The notes beneath the pieces were generated by a model. It saw only the letters and a program-made list of their open reading frames with translations. It was not told where the DNA came from and ran no database searches. A stretch of 64,000 bases of DNA, taken from Buddleja alternifolia. Its lineage: Eukaryota; Streptophyta; Magnoliopsida; Lamiales; Scrophulariaceae. This document shows positions 1-12,100 of the stretch, piece by piece. A program made the translations under genes and the position numbers. Where the stretch lies: assembly GCA_019426215.1 (NCBI GenBank), contig CM033393.1, positions 21,516,591 to 21,580,590 of the forward strand. Reading direction: 5' to 3'. The number at the start of each line of letters is the position of its first letter. Within the stretch, counting starts at the first letter, position 1.

Positions 1-751
1 TGATATGCAGAACTAAATTTAAACTCAGTACCTTGTAGCTTAAAAATTCTCTCGCCAAAAAGCTCTAAGAAAAACAGTATCCCAATCGCTGACAATCGAG
101 TTAGGTATCCCGTGCAAACGCGCGACTTCCTTCACAAATAACTCGGCAACTGAATGAGCTGGAAGGGGACCTGAGAGGAATGAAATGCTTGTATTTAGAT
201 AAACAATCGGCGACCACCATCACACATGAAAACCCATTGGACTTCTTTACTGGTAATGAAATCAATAGATACATCTTCCCACACAACTGTTGGAATCGAA
301 TGTGGTTGGAGTAATCTCGCCAGCGGCATCATCTCATACTTAGATTTTTGATAAGTTAAGCAATTTGCAACATAAGTTTGAATAATCTTAAACATACTTT
401 TCCAATACACGCTCGCTGCAATTCGACGGTATGTTCGATAAGCTCCTGCATGGCCCCCCCTGGGAGTGTTACGAAATTCTTGGAGGATTTTCGGAATCCA
501 CGAGGAAGTCGAGGCAGTCACCACGGGCCCTTATAATATAAGCGACCCCGAATCACTTGAAACCCCGGATGCGACGACTCATCCTTATGTAAATAAGCCA
601 TAATTGTTCGAATATCTGGGTTCTGCATCTGTTCATCAAGAAAATCCTTCCCGAACACCCAAAATGGTCCACTAACAGCCGCTAGATCCGCCTCGTTTAC
701 TTGTCTCGATAATGCGTCGGCAGCGGAATTCTGAGTTCCCAACTTATACAC
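1..751 (-). pseudogene. gypsy RNase H end and integrase (fragment)
   Basis: The right end carries the RNase H tail motif AADALSR (near 700-735). Leftward comes the integrase zinc-binding region with H...H then C..., followed by WEDVSIDFI near 250-285 and, on another frame at the left edge, a [11 protein letters not shown] stretch typical of the integrase catalytic core. In the zinc finger the last cysteine of the expected CxxC is a tyrosine (CLTYQKSK), so metal binding is probably lost. Frames shift around 195 and 520. Integrase would join element cDNA to chromosomal DNA; this copy cannot be functional. Confidence 0.75.
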
Positions 752-1240
752 AATCTCAAATTCGTAGCCTAATAGTTTAGCGACCCAATTTTGTTACAGA
801 GTGAGATGTGCTGTGATAGTAAGTGCCTCAAACTACTATGATTTGTTCGAACTGTAAAACGCTTCCTTATCAAGTATGGTCGCCAATGTTGAACTGCCAA
901 AACAAGACCCATCAATTCTTTCTCATATGCTGATTTGGCCTGGTCCCCATTGCTCTGCTGTAAGAAACGGTGGGTCGCCCCTCTTGCATTTGAACGGCAC
1001 CAACCCCCAACCCCGAAGCATCACACTCCAACACGAAATGCTTCGAGAAGTCGGGCATTGCTAACAATGGCGCCGCTGTAAGCGCGTTTCAGTTCCTCAA
1101 ACGCCCAAGCTGCCATCTCGGTCCAAGTAAAAGGTCCCGCCGCCTCCTTTTTCAATAACTGGGTAAGTGGTGCGATGATGCCATAGTTCTAAACGAACCT
1201 CCGATAGTACCCGGTCAAGCCGAGAAAACCCCTTACATCC

Positions 1241-1987
1241 TTAAGAGACCTCTAGTAAGGCGCTGACCTTAGTTGGATCCATCGCCACCCCCAATGATGA
1301 AATAATGTGACCGAGATATTCAAGTGAGGAACACCCAAAGGAGCATTTTTTTCTATTCGCCACAAACTGATTTTCTTTTAACGTGCGCAAGATACACACC
1401 AAGTGCTGCAAATGGTCATCTAACGAAGAACTATAAACGACAATATCATCAATAAATACGATAACAAACTTACTTAAGTGGGGACAGAATAGATCATTCA
1501 TCGCCACTTGAAAAGTCGTTGGGGCGTTTGTTAATCCGAACAGCATCACCAGAAACTCATAATGGCCACTATGAGTACGAAACAAGGTTTTTGGAATATA
1601 GGTCGGAGCCATCCGGATCTGATGATATCATGAGCGAAGATCGATTTTCGAGAAGAACGTCGCCCCTGCTAACTTATCTAACATCTCCTGAATCACCAGG
1701 ATTGGATATTTGTCCGTCACTGTGATCTTATTTAGTTCCCGATAGCCTACACAAAATCGCCAACTCCCATCTTTCTTCTTGACCAACAATACTGGACTCG
1801 AGAATGGGCTCAAACTCAGTTTAATAATGCCCACCATAAGCATGTCTCCGACGAGTCGTTCAATTTCGTCTTTTTGAAGATGACCATAACGATACGGCCT
1901 GACTGAAATGGGATCCTTGCCACTTTGTAACTCAATATGATGGTCTCGTGGGTGCCGAGGTGGTAACCCGGAAGGTTCGCCGAACAC
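1241..1987 (-). pseudogene. gypsy reverse transcriptase, broken
   Basis: Two overlapping frame blocks make a near-complete RT palm. The right block (1628-1987) has the DPISVRPYRY entry region and the VLLVKKKDGSWRFCVGYREL motif. The left block (1241-1612) has HSGHYEFLVMLFGLTNAPTTF and the catalytic FIDDIVVYS box (F/Y-x-D-D), then the LEYLGHIIS motif. A frame break lies between about 1612 and 1628, near the DL-R-GYHQI region. The enzyme would copy element RNA into DNA. It is flanked by RNase H remnants on the left and protease and gag on the right. Confidence 0.85.
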
Positions 1988-2339
1988 CTACTCATAATCG
2001 TTCAGTACAAGTCCTATGGCTTGGGGTGATGCGGTTGGCTCTTTGGTGGTAAGCTGGGCCGTGTGAAACTGTCCCTTATCCCAAACAATTGTCATGAATT
2101 CAGGGTCCTAAATTCAAATCAACGAACGTAAGCCTACTTGCATTCGACATAGAGACGGGTCACCACATAATTGAACCAACTTTGACTCCCATTCAAATGC
2201 CATAGTCATCTTATTCCAATTGATAAGCACGTCGACTAACTTCTCCAACCGCGCAATGCCGAGGTTAACGTCCACCCCACCTAAAGGAAAGATATAGCAT
2301 TTTCATTCTATAATTTCCGAAGTCAACCTCTAAGTTTCA

Positions 2340-2570
2340 GCAAACCCCCACAAATTCAACCTTGTATTCGTCCCCTAACTGCACTTGGAACTTGCTCGTC
2401 TCTTCCGATGGAAGTGTCAATTTTAACACCAACAATGTCACGATAAAATTATGGCTAGCCCCGCTATCAATCTACACAATCACCTCATGTTCCTTAATCT
2501 AACCACGTAAACGCATTGTTTGAGGCCCCGAGAATCCTGCCATGGAAAACAAAGGTAATTTGGCGTTGTT
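2340..2570 (-). pseudogene. gypsy aspartic protease remnant
   Basis: On the minus strand near 2490-2450 there is an IDSGASHNFI motif, the active-site D-S/T-G loop of LTR-retrotransposon retropepsins. It is followed by a hydrophobic stretch ending around 2350. An in-frame stop stands directly before IDSG. Its place between gag and RT is as expected. Protease normally cleaves the gag-pol polyprotein. Confidence 0.6.
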
Positions 2571-2768
2571 CATTGGAGTATCCGAACTAACCTCAGTAGT
2601 ATCCACCCATTCCTATAATTCTTCTGTTTTTACTAATTTGGAATCAGGTGGGTTGTCCTCTTCCACTATTAGAGCCCTTAGTTGTTTATTGGGACATTCG
2701 TGAAGTGGACTAAAAGGTTGCTTGTAGCGTAAACAAAGACTTTTGCTAGACAAATCTAAGAATTCCTG

Positions 2769-3605
2769 CTAGGTCAACTTGTGGATCGGTGTTCGTGCCG
2801 AAGATTGAAATGAGTTTGTTGGGCCGCTCGATGTTGATCGATTGGTTACTGTCATGTTCCGATCGGGAGGCCGTGAACCTGTGCTCGTGGTAACGGTCGA
2901 GACTGGCCTAAAATGGTTGATGGTGCGTGAAGAAGAATTCAGGGCTTGAAATGATGATGGATTTGTGCGTTTGACTCGATAACGAGTTGTACCCGAATCA
3001 TGATTATGTAAGTCTGCCTCGATACTTCTTGCCATATTAATAGCTGATATCAAATCCTGGGGATTGAAAATCCGAATCTTACTGCGAATTGCCCCGTCAA
3101 GTCCATGTAAAAAGTAATCGATTGTTGTAATGTGCGATCAATGCTTTCGATAGTGTTACCCACGTTAGCCGCGGGTCGTGTTATCGGAGCCATCGGAACT
3201 AGTGGAGAGCAGATCCCTCCATGGCTACCATAGCAAGGTGAATTTTGGCTTCCTCCCATACATCATGAATTTCAAAGTGTTGTTCTGCACGGGCTATCCA
3301 ACAGAAAGGGTCGCCAACGTCAAAAATGGGAAATGGTGTCAAGTACGGGTCATTATTTTCAGATTTTCCCTCTGTGATGGCGGAATTTCTTGCCTAAAGT
3401 TCTGCGCGCTCGAAGTAGCCACCGTGTCAGTAGTAGGTGGAAAATCCCCTTGTTAGGACGGGGAGATTCCGGCGATGGCAGGGAGAATATCCTTCATCGT
3501 CGCCTTCATCTCCACTATCTCATCGCCCATCCATTGTTGTTCTTGCGTACATTTCTCTTGATTCTCTTCAAGCGTGGTAAAATGCGATTCCGTTGATCGA
3601 GTCAT
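2769..3605 (-). pseudogene. gypsy gag remnant
   Basis: A minus-strand frame starts at an ATG near 3605 (MTRSTESHF) with a charged helical N-terminus (EENQEKCTQEQQWMGDEIVE), as in dicot gypsy gag proteins. Further blocks at 3050-3259 and 2769-3053 give a low-complexity, Ser/Thr/Arg-rich region that usually precedes the gag zinc knuckle. Stops and frameshifts break it into at least three pieces. Confidence 0.6.
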
Positions 3606-3641
3606 GTCGTTGGTGAGAAGATCGGACAGGTCAGACCAAGT

Positions 3642-3886
3642 TGATAGTAATGGAAAATGATAAAGAACTCATAAACTCAATTTGCCCCGCCAAAGCTGAT
3701 TTTCCTTAGTGAAATAAACAATAATCTAGAACTAGCAGCAAAACTCTGCTAAATACAATACCCAAGAAAGGAAATAATAGAATCCTTAGCCAACTAGGAA
3801 ACATATCAAAATAAGGACTCTCAAAGCAACTGACTAGGAAACATATCAAAATAAGTACTCTCAGAGCAACTTAAAAGTAAATAACA
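3642..3886 (-). repeat. Possible gypsy 5' LTR with internal tandem repeat
   Basis: A 245-bp segment bounded by TG and CA lies immediately right of the gypsy gag start, where a minus-strand 5' LTR should be. It contains a two-copy tandem repeat of about 41 bp (near 3798-3880, repeating ACTAGGAAACATATCAAAAT). No matching 3' LTR is in the window and the adjoining sequence is not a standard primer-binding site, so the call is tentative. Confidence 0.3.
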
Positions 3887-4188
3887 TAATATTACTAATA
3901 ACCTATGATGCACGGATACGGATACGAGAATACGGGTACGATACGACACGGATATGAAATATGGCAAACTTCAAAAATATAGAATACGATACGTTGGGGA
4001 TACGAATATATATATATATACATATATAAATATAAAATATTTAAAAATAACTTTGAGTCAATATGTTCGTTAATATAAATAAAAGTGCAATAGTGACACA
4101 GGTTCATTATTTATAAGTTCAAAAAATTTCGAAGGTAACCATAATATTTCATCATTTGCGGCGATGTAAGAATGCCATTTCATTAATA
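3887..4188. repeat. Unclassified repeat-like spacer with degenerate TACG repeats
   Basis: Between the two retroelements lies AT-rich DNA with a run of GGATACG/GATACGA variants (3912-4000) and a short TA microsatellite (4008-4022). Runs of this kind occur in some plant transposon ends, but I cannot assign a family. No gene is visible. Confidence 0.35.
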
Positions 4189-5606
4189 CTAACATTTACA
4201 ACCTATAGCTGTCTTACCTGCAGGTAAATTCACTAACTTCCAAGTACCATTAACATCTAAGGCATTCATCTCTTCTGTCATAGCCGCACGCCAACCAGGA
4301 TGAGACAAGGCTTCACTAACAGTTGGTGACTGGTAGGTTATTTGGTAAACGAGCAAATCATCATTCTCCCTCTGATTGTCACTAGGATGAGAAGAAACAG
4401 GAAAGAAAGCACAATTTTCCATGAAGGTGACATCAGCAAACACAAGGTACTTGTTAAGACTAGGACAATAACACCGATATCCTTTTTGTAACCGAAGTAA
4501 CCTAGGAAAACACATTTGACTGACTTGGGATCTAACTTCGTAACATGAGGATGCACATCACGAACAAAGCAAGTACTACCAAATACACAAGGTTCAACGG
4601 GAAATAGGGGTTTTGTGGGAAATAAGACACTATAAGGGATCTCACCTTGAAGAACTGTGGATGGCATCCGATTAATGAGAAAACAGGCGGTGGAGACAGC
4701 ATCAGCTCAAAAGTGTTTAGGGACATGTGTTTGGAAGAATAATGCTCGGGCTGTCTCCAGTAGGTGTCGATTTTTCCTTTCAGCAACCCCATTTTGAGAA
4801 GGTGTATCAACACATGAAGATTGATGCAGAATTCCATGTTTACGCATATAAGTCTGAAAGGAATCAGAAAAGTATTCTTTAGCATTGTCACTTCATAAGG
4901 TTCGTACCGAAGTATTAAATTGTGTGTGAATTTCAGCACAGAAAGCAGTAAAATGGGAAAAAGGTTCTGAGTGATTCTTCATAAAATAAAGCCAAGTCAT
5001 CCTGGAAAAGTCATCAACAAAAGTAACAAAATATCGAAAACCAGTTTTGGATGTAACAGGACAAGGACCCCAAATGTCTGAATGAACTACTTCAAAATGA
5101 GAACAGACTCTTTTATTGATTCTAGAAACGTAGGACAAACGATGATGTTTTGCATACTGACATGACTCACAATCTAAAGATGGTATATTCTGGAACTGAG
5201 GACAAAGTTTCTTTAACACAGCTAGAGACGGGTGTCCTAACCGACAATGGGCTTCAAAAGGTGTCACTACAACCGAGCAAGCAATTGACCTGGGCACCCG
5301 TGCCTGAGGATCCAGAATGTAGAGACCGCCCAATACATGTCCTCTACCAATAATCTGCTTCGTCAAAAGATCCTGAAACGAACAATAATTGGGAAAGAAT
5401 GAGACATAACAATTTAGGGCACGACTCATAGACATTAAATTGCAAGAGAAATTTGGAAGATTTAAGACAGATGATAAGGAAAGGGATGGAGTAGGATTAA
5501 TAGCACCAGATCCTAGAATGGTGGATGTAGAACCATCCGCTAAAGTTACATGAGATGAAGAGGTGTGTGTTTGAAAGGTAGTAAATATATTAGGATTACT
5601 TGGCAT
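4189..5606 (-). pseudogene. copia integrase and start of reverse transcriptase, broken
   Basis: The right block (4893-5606) contains the GAG-pre-integrase motif CRLGHPSL with CESCQYAKH (zinc-binding H/C residues), then the integrase core opening SDIWGPCPV and FVTFVDDFSRMTWLYFMK. Frames change near 4920, 4660 and 4500. The left block includes the SKPLFPVEP/CVFGSTCFV integrase tail and YKCYCP region, then ALSHPGWRAAMTEEMNAL and GTWKLV, the conserved entry to copia RT. The sequence stops there. All catalytic RT motifs are missing. Confidence 0.8.
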
Positions 5607-5713
5607 ATGATCGGAAGCTCCTGAGTCAATGACCCATTGTGAGGGGGAGGAAAGGAGGCACGAAGTTGGATTACCTGATTCAGCGATGGCGATGACAGGA
5701 TGAGATGAGGTCT

Positions 5714-6462
5714 TTAATGATTCTTGGTACTGACGAAACTTAGCAAAGTCATCTGCAGAGACCGTAATAGACTATTCAGGGGAAGAGACAATGGGAGCAG
5801 TTGCAATATTAGCAGAACGAGATTTGCGAGATTTGTTTTGCAGCTTGGGGCATGTACGTTTGGTATGACCCTTCTCATGACAATAATAGCACTCAATCTT
5901 CTCCTTATCCTGACTACCTGTACTGCCTCCTCTGCTATAATTTTGACGATAGGATCGTGCCCCTGATCCAGTATTGCGACTGACAAGAGCACTAGAGACG
6001 GGAGCTGAGGAAGTCACAGAAGCAGTTGTATCAGTACGAAGAACTCTAGTAAACACCTCATACAAAGAGAAAATGTCAGTACTAGAGAGAATATGAGATT
6101 TGGCAATCTCAAATTGAGAATTAGGCCCTGCCAAAAAACTCATAATAGCCATCTTCTCGCGTTGAGCTTGCTGTACCTTAATATCAGGACTGAGAGGCAA
6201 CAAAACATTCAATTCTATATAAATCTTCTTAAAGTTCATAAAATATGCCTGAAGAGACTGATCATTTTGCACAGCACGATAAAACTCCTTACAAATTTCA
6301 TAGATATGTGAAATATTCCCTTTACCCGAATACAAAAATTCCAAATATTCCATTAGTTCTTTGAAATACTCACAATGATTAATCAAGCTAACCACTTCAG
6401 TATCAATAGAATTCCGAATTTGCAAAAATAATCTTGCATCATCTTTCAACCACTCTTTGCGA
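5714..6462 (-). pseudogene. copia gag with CCHC zinc knuckle, N-terminus interrupted
   Basis: An open minus-strand frame covers the gag polyprotein domain (RKEWLKDDARLFLQIRNSI, then the LEFLYSGKGNISHIYEIC region and a QREKMAIMSFLAGP motif) and ends with a CYYCHEKGHTKRTC zinc knuckle (CX2CX4HX4C) near 5850-5890. Gag forms the virus-like particle and packages RNA. The natural N-terminus is cut at 6463 by an insertion, so the first ATG of the open frame (6542) lies inside foreign sequence and is not the true start. Confidence 0.8.
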
Positions 6463-7376
6463 GTGTTAACCGTCCGTAACAACACGGAATCGAACAAATA
6501 ATATAGTGAAAGTAAGATCGTCTCCACAGGGAAGGTTATCAAGTACTAAACAAAGTTTATCTTATTATTTAGACTATCGATTATCAAAGATTTGAGATTT
6601 TAACTAATTAAAAGCATAAATTTATAAAAACAGAATTAATTATAAATAATTAACTCAAATATAATTAAAACGAACAATCAATTAACGAAAGGCCTAGGGA
6701 TTAAGATTTCATCAAGGTATTTCTATGGATTATTGACTTTCAATGGATTATCATTCTTGTTTAAATTAAAGACCCAATTTCCTTAAATACACGAATACTC
6801 TCCCGAGATCTTCATGAGTACCCATCTAAATTAATTAACGTCACTCCCATGATCAAAAACTAATTTAGATGAATCCATTAAGTTCTATGAATATTGTTTA
6901 ACTAGTCTCATGCAAAATTACCAATATCCCTATTAAGCAATTTACACATGTCTATTAAATCCGAACCAATAAACTAATTCACCTCCCGGTACTTCTTAAT
7001 TTATCTTAAATCATGCAATTGGTGATCAATCAATTACAAGCATTAAACACTCATTAATAGATAAACCAAACAAGAAATCACATCCATCAATCATCAATAA
7101 TCCAAATCAATACACAAGACTACATCTTAAACCCTAGAAAATAATTTAGCTATGCATAATTAAAGAAAAACAAGAAATAAATTGCATAAACATAAAGTTA
7201 CTCATGTTCAACAATGGAGGATTGGAAGAATACAACTTGAGAAGATGAAGTTTTTCTCTCCAAGAACTCTTCAAGATCTCCTTTCTCTCTCTAGAAGTCT
7301 TCTTTTTTCTCCAAGATCTACTTTTTTTTGCAAGAATTCAATCATTCTCCCACCTCACTCTAGCCTATATAATGTT
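6463..7376. mobile_element. Unclassified insertion in copia gag
   Basis: About 914 bp of AT-rich non-coding DNA with a C/T-rich tract (7250-7330) separates gag from its leader. The heptamer TTTGCGA occurs on both sides (6456-6462 and 7377-7383), 8 of 9 bases matching if extended leftward, consistent with a target-site duplication. Removing the insert joins a frame upstream of 7383 to gag without a shift. No terminal repeats or coding domains were recognised. The GATCGTCTCCACAGGGA stretch near 6514 looks repeat-derived. Confidence 0.45.
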
Positions 7377-7576
7377 TTTGCGAAAAGTTTCTGTCGACGC
7401 GTGAGACCCACGCGCAGCTCGGAACGTGGCCGGGTTTGGGGTGATCGGCCGGAAATGGGACGGCGAAGCTCCCTGTGGGGGCGGTGAGATTGAACAGGCA
7501 CTCGAAGAGAGGGATCCAACAAAAGTCGAGGTTGCACACTTGGGCCACCAAAAAAATATATAAACCCTAGAAATTT

Positions 7577-7592
7577 GGCTGGCTCGATACCA
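7577..7592 (-). other. copia primer-binding site
   Basis: On the minus strand the sequence directly after the LTR reads TGGTATCGAGCC, close to the TGGTATCAGAGC site complementary to plant initiator methionine tRNA. It primes minus-strand DNA synthesis in related elements and marks the inner edge of the LTR. Confidence 0.6.
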
Positions 7593-7737
7593 TGTAGAGA
7601 AAGATGAGGGAATTTTCTGTATATTGATATGAAGAGAATACACCTATATATACATACAAGCTATAACTAAATAAGGTAAGGGAATCAATCAAATCCCTGC
7701 ATATCTGCCTAAATATCTATACATTCCTATTATAACA
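7593..7737 (-). repeat. copia 5' LTR (about 145 bp)
   Basis: Bounded by TG at 7593 and CA at 7737 and directly adjoining the primer-binding site. It is AT-rich with TATATATACATAC. The matching 3' LTR was lost with the truncated left end of the element, so the limits rest on the TG/CA ends and the PBS only. Confidence 0.55.
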
Positions 7738-9161
7738 TCCTCTAATGCAATGGATCTAGAAATTCACTTGGAAAAGTTTGAACTGCAGAAAATAACATTT
7801 TATTAGGCAAACAATGATGCTTGATTGTATTGGAATACTTTTTATCTGATCAATATACAAAACAAGTAACACAAAAAGGTGTGAATAAGCATTATTGTAT
7901 TGGAAAAATGCTTATATAAGTATTGTCAAGAAATATTGTCTAAACAATATTCTTGGGTTGAGCCTAACAAATTGGATAAGACTTGGATGAGGTGGCTTAA
8001 CTGGTATATGTTCGGTAATATCGCATGAAAATGTATGTTGAAACCTGAAAGCAAGAGAAAGCAATTAATGTTTGTGCCATTGTTGCGAAAGCAATAATGT
8101 CAAGCGTTCTCTTTAAGCGTCTACCTATGTATGCTAACATTTCTAGCAAAATGTACATCATTAATACGTTGTTTTTGTTGTGAGTATGACAACCACTGCT
8201 TTTTTATTTGTATCTTGGTCTTGGATAAATGGCCGTGAGAAACGGTGGAAAGGAGAAAGCGAAGACGAATAGAATTTTTATTGAGATTACAAAAGCCACT
8301 TGTGCTCTGGTTTAGTTTGCATCCGAGCTTTTCTTTCTAAACCAAAGTGTTATTTTAATCAAGTTGGTTTAATTGAACTTCTTTTTACGTAATCATGGCA
8401 TCATAAATTGCTTAACTGCTTATCTCTCCCCTGCTAGTAAATAATTTCTTGTTTGAAGATTCACATATTGAATAATATGGTAGTATTCAGCCTAGTCTTG
8501 TAGTAACCGATCTAAAAAAAGTATTAATTGGAGTGATTCAACTAATAATATTTTTCTCTGAGTGGAGTTTGGTTTGTTACTCTGGTACATTTTACTGGGT
8601 TATTCATATGTGCAACATGACACTTGATATGGCTTTGACCCTTCCAAAAAAGATACCAACTTCTCCAATGTCCTAGACGTTGCATAACTAAACCAAAACT
8701 GAAGTTATTGACGAAGTAAATAGATCCATCTGCTCAAATCCGATTCAAATAATGTATATTCTTCCATAAAATACCATTACTTTTCATTGCTTTCATATGT
8801 TAGTTACGTAGATTATCAATGGATCATCCTAACATTTTCTTACTGGTGTTACACAAATCTTGCTTACAGTCATATTCAAAGTCAGAATATTCCTTTGTGA
8901 ATCAGGGTCCATAAAATAACTATTCACATGTTTTCACACTCATACTAGTCTAAGTAACATAAAGAAGAGGTATATGGTAAAAGTAGAGCTTTACTCATTT
9001 TGTTATATTTGTTTGATTCCATTTATTGTTAAATTTTAAATGTTTTCACCTGTTTTTCAAATATTATTTCATTTCAGTATGCAGTCAGTGTTCAGCACTG
9101 GTCAAAGCAATTATCTGGCAGTGTTACTCAGATTCTTTTACTGCTTTCTTGGGAACGATAG
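7738..9161. other. Non-coding stretch upstream of the first visible SAC exon
   Basis: AT-rich sequence with no open frame resembling the preceding SAC-domain exon. It ends in a pyrimidine-rich tract and AG (9160-9161) before the exon, so at least its right part is intron. The earlier exons either lie left of the window beyond the two retroelements or have been lost. Confidence 0.5.
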
Positions 9162-12100
9162 GTACCTTTTGTTAAATGAGAAGGGGGAGAAAGTTGAGGC
9201 GCAAGTTGGAGTTTTAAGGACCAATTGCATTGACTGCTTGGACCGTACTAATGTCACCCAGGTAGAATAAATTCTTCTCTTAAAGGTTGAATTAATTTGA
9301 ATTTTGTGGGATTCTTGTTCTTCTTGCAATGATTTTACATCTGTTTGTGGACAAGAAAATACTACCTTTTTGAGATTGATCTACCACTAATTTCCCAAGA
9401 GGAGTCCATGAAATAACCACAGCAACCAGAACAACAAAATCAAAACCGAGGGATTCCGTGTGACTTTTTCTATATTTTCGTTCTTCTCACAGAAGGAAGC
9501 AAAAACATGGTCTTTCCTTTTTTCTTTATTCAGGGTTTAAACAGAAATCTACTGTATGATTTCTACTTAATATATGTGCAAACTGTAATACCTATGGTTA
9601 AAAAGTTATAAAAGAGTAACGCTAAGGAAGTAATTATCAGAGGAGTCTGAGGGTCATCGAAAAATACTAGTTTCCAAGTTATATATTATGGCACTCCTGC
9701 TAGTTTGAGTGGTACAACTTGATGACTAGTATAAGTTCTGCTTTCAGTACCTTTCTTCGCTCTTAGGGGCCTATGCACTATTCATGACACAATTCCTGCT
9801 TTAGTTCAGATTCATAACAAAGTCGACCTGTAGCATATACTTCCTAGGTAGTACCTTGGACTAGAATCGCAAGCTTTTGAATTTTTTGACTTGAAAAAAT
9901 ATGTGCAACGTAGTCTTCTTATCTATATTTGTGTACAATAAAACATAGACATTAAGGCTATTCAATTAAAAGCCATGCGCGCACACATGCAGATAACCAC
10001 ATTCGACTTGGTTTGTTTACATAAACAATTATATACATTTACTTGATTAAATTTGAATAAATATATCTCTCCTCTCTCATTAAGGATACAGTTAATTAAC
10101 AGATTAAGTTAAATTTCAGTATACAAGCTTTTCCAGACATGTGTGTGTGTAATTATATTTGTTGATTAGAATTATCCATCAATTTATTTTTTCAAGTTTG
10201 TACGTATTAAAATATCCATCATGTATTATATTAAAGTTAAAAGTTATTGTTCAGTGACTTGGTATGGGACAAAAACTATTTGTATCCATAACTCACTTGT
10301 TCATTGGTGGAATTTTGTTTCTATATTTGGTCTTTGTTTTATAAGAAGATAGTTGAAATCAAAAGAATAAAACCCCGGGCAATAAAGTTTCTTGTCAAAT
10401 TAATCAAGTGGAGATAAGATAGATGAAGTGTACTTTGACTTTACTGCTCAATAAGATGTCATTTGTTCAATGATACAGATTGTATTTCAGATGATAATCG
10501 TGGATAATTAGAATGTTATTACTTTCAGGGAAAGCATCTTATTATTTTACTTATTTTATCGCAGAGCATAATTGCTCGTAAAATGCTGGAATCTCAACTT
10601 CGAAGGCTTGGTGTTTTTAATGCTGAGGAAACTATTAGTAGACATCCCAATTTTGATGAAAGCTTGAAAAATTGTCAGTACTGCTTTTTAACTCAGATAA
10701 ATAATATGCTTGATGGAGCTTCAATTGTTATTAGCGACACTGTACAGTTTTGAATTACTTACTTGGGTTCTTCACTAAATGCAATTTCTCAATTTTTTTT
10801 GTAAGCTTATTCTTCTCATACTTTTCCATTATTTCAATTTTTTTCAGTGTGGGCTAACCATGGTGATGACATTAGCATCCAGTATTCTGGAACTCCAGCT
10901 CTAAAGGGAGATTTTGTCAGGTATCCTTTAGCGAATCGCCTTTTTTTTTGTCCTCTACTAAGCATGCTATAAACTACTATTTGGTTCCACTTTCATAAAT
11001 TCTCCTGAAAATAAAAAAGGAACTCATGTGAATATTCTGAATTGTGTGATCGAAGGCATGATATTGTATACTTATTTTAAGTGCTGACCAAATTGGCAGA
11101 AATGCATTGGACTTGTGTAGTAAATTTTCTTCATACATTGCCGAGTTAGGGAACCCTTCATAAAATGAAATGATGTAGCTCAACAATCTGATCATCATGT
11201 CTTTCACTATTAGTTCAATCAGTTTCTTTAGGTATAAGAATTCAAAATGATTATAAAGAATGATGACAGGACATAATTTGCTCTTTGCAATTTAACGTAT
11301 GGCTTTCGAGACCAAACTCATTTTCCTAACTCTATAGTTTGAAACTTTTCTTGTCCTTTTTCATTGAATATCAGATATGGGCAGAGAACACTTCAAGGAG
11401 TAATGAAAGATGGATGGAATGCTCTTATGCGGTACTACTTAAACAACTTCTGTGATGGTACAAAGCAGGTTTACATGCTTGCCCTTTCTATACATAAAGG
11501 CAAACAAATTCACTGCAATGTTCAACTGGGATGCCTTTACAATTTGGTCGTAGTATCTCTAAGCCTAACATTGACTTCTTTTATGGTTGCATCATGGTTT
11601 AGTGATCTCTCACCTTTGATGTTGTTCAATGTGTATAAGCATATGCAGGATGATTTATATATGGTGGTTCATTAATTTTATCTCAATAATTTATGCAAAT
11701 TCTTTTTCAGAATTTTCTTGAAATCTTAAATGTTTGGTATCATATGGTTATGAAAGCTGCATTTTGTTTATATGCATAGCCTTTTCAGTAAAATATCATT
11801 TTTCTTTCATAAAAAAGTAAATTCACATTTGTAATAAATTATTCTCTTTGATATGCATACACTTATTATGATCTAGAATCCCATTCTTCTCTTATATAAT
11901 ATACAACTGAAATCCTGACAATTTTTCCTTTGCTTCTTTTCCTCTTTTCCTCTTTTCTTGAAGGATGCTATTGATCTATTACAAGGACACTACATTGTCT
12001 CTGTTTCCCGAAGTTTGACTCCTAGAATGAAGCATGGTGGCGTCGAGGCCAAAGCTGTGAGTAATTCAATAGTTACCGTTTTTCTTCATTCTCATATGAA

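Larger units (their letters stand above)
1..3886 (-). mobile_element. Ty3/gypsy LTR retrotransposon, decayed, partial
   Basis: Read on the minus strand the order is gag (about 3605-2769), aspartic protease (about 2560-2340), reverse transcriptase (1987-1241), RNase H (about 1240-700) and integrase (about 700 to the window edge). Integrase after RNase H is the Ty3/gypsy order. Many stops and frameshifts break the polyprotein. The 3' part lies left of the window. A TG...CA segment at 3642-3886, just upstream of gag, may be its 5' LTR, but no convincing tRNA primer site was seen beside it. Confidence 0.85.
4189..7737 (-). mobile_element. Ty1/copia LTR retrotransposon, truncated at its 3' end
   Basis: Minus-strand order is 5' LTR (7737-7593), primer site, gag, GAG-pre-integrase, integrase core, then only the first residues of reverse transcriptase. 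Integrase before RT is the copia order. The body stops at about 4189, so the RT palm, RNase H and 3' LTR are gone. Gag is split by an insertion of about 0.9 kb (6463-7376). The reading frames contain stops and shifts. Confidence 0.85.

Noticed and set aside
3895..4107. Hydrophobic minus-strand frame (YIYSYPQ)
   Set aside because: Arises from TA and GATACG repeats, not a protein.
7182..7551. Open frames on both strands around 7182-7551
   Set aside because: They span the insertion edge and a CT-rich tract and show no domain; most are chance frames.
9040..9161. Coding extension of the first SAC exon upstream to an ATG at 9040
   Set aside because: The residues do not match SAC proteins; a pyrimidine tract and AG at 9160-9161 fit an exon start at 9162, and an Arg codon split at that point fits the family.
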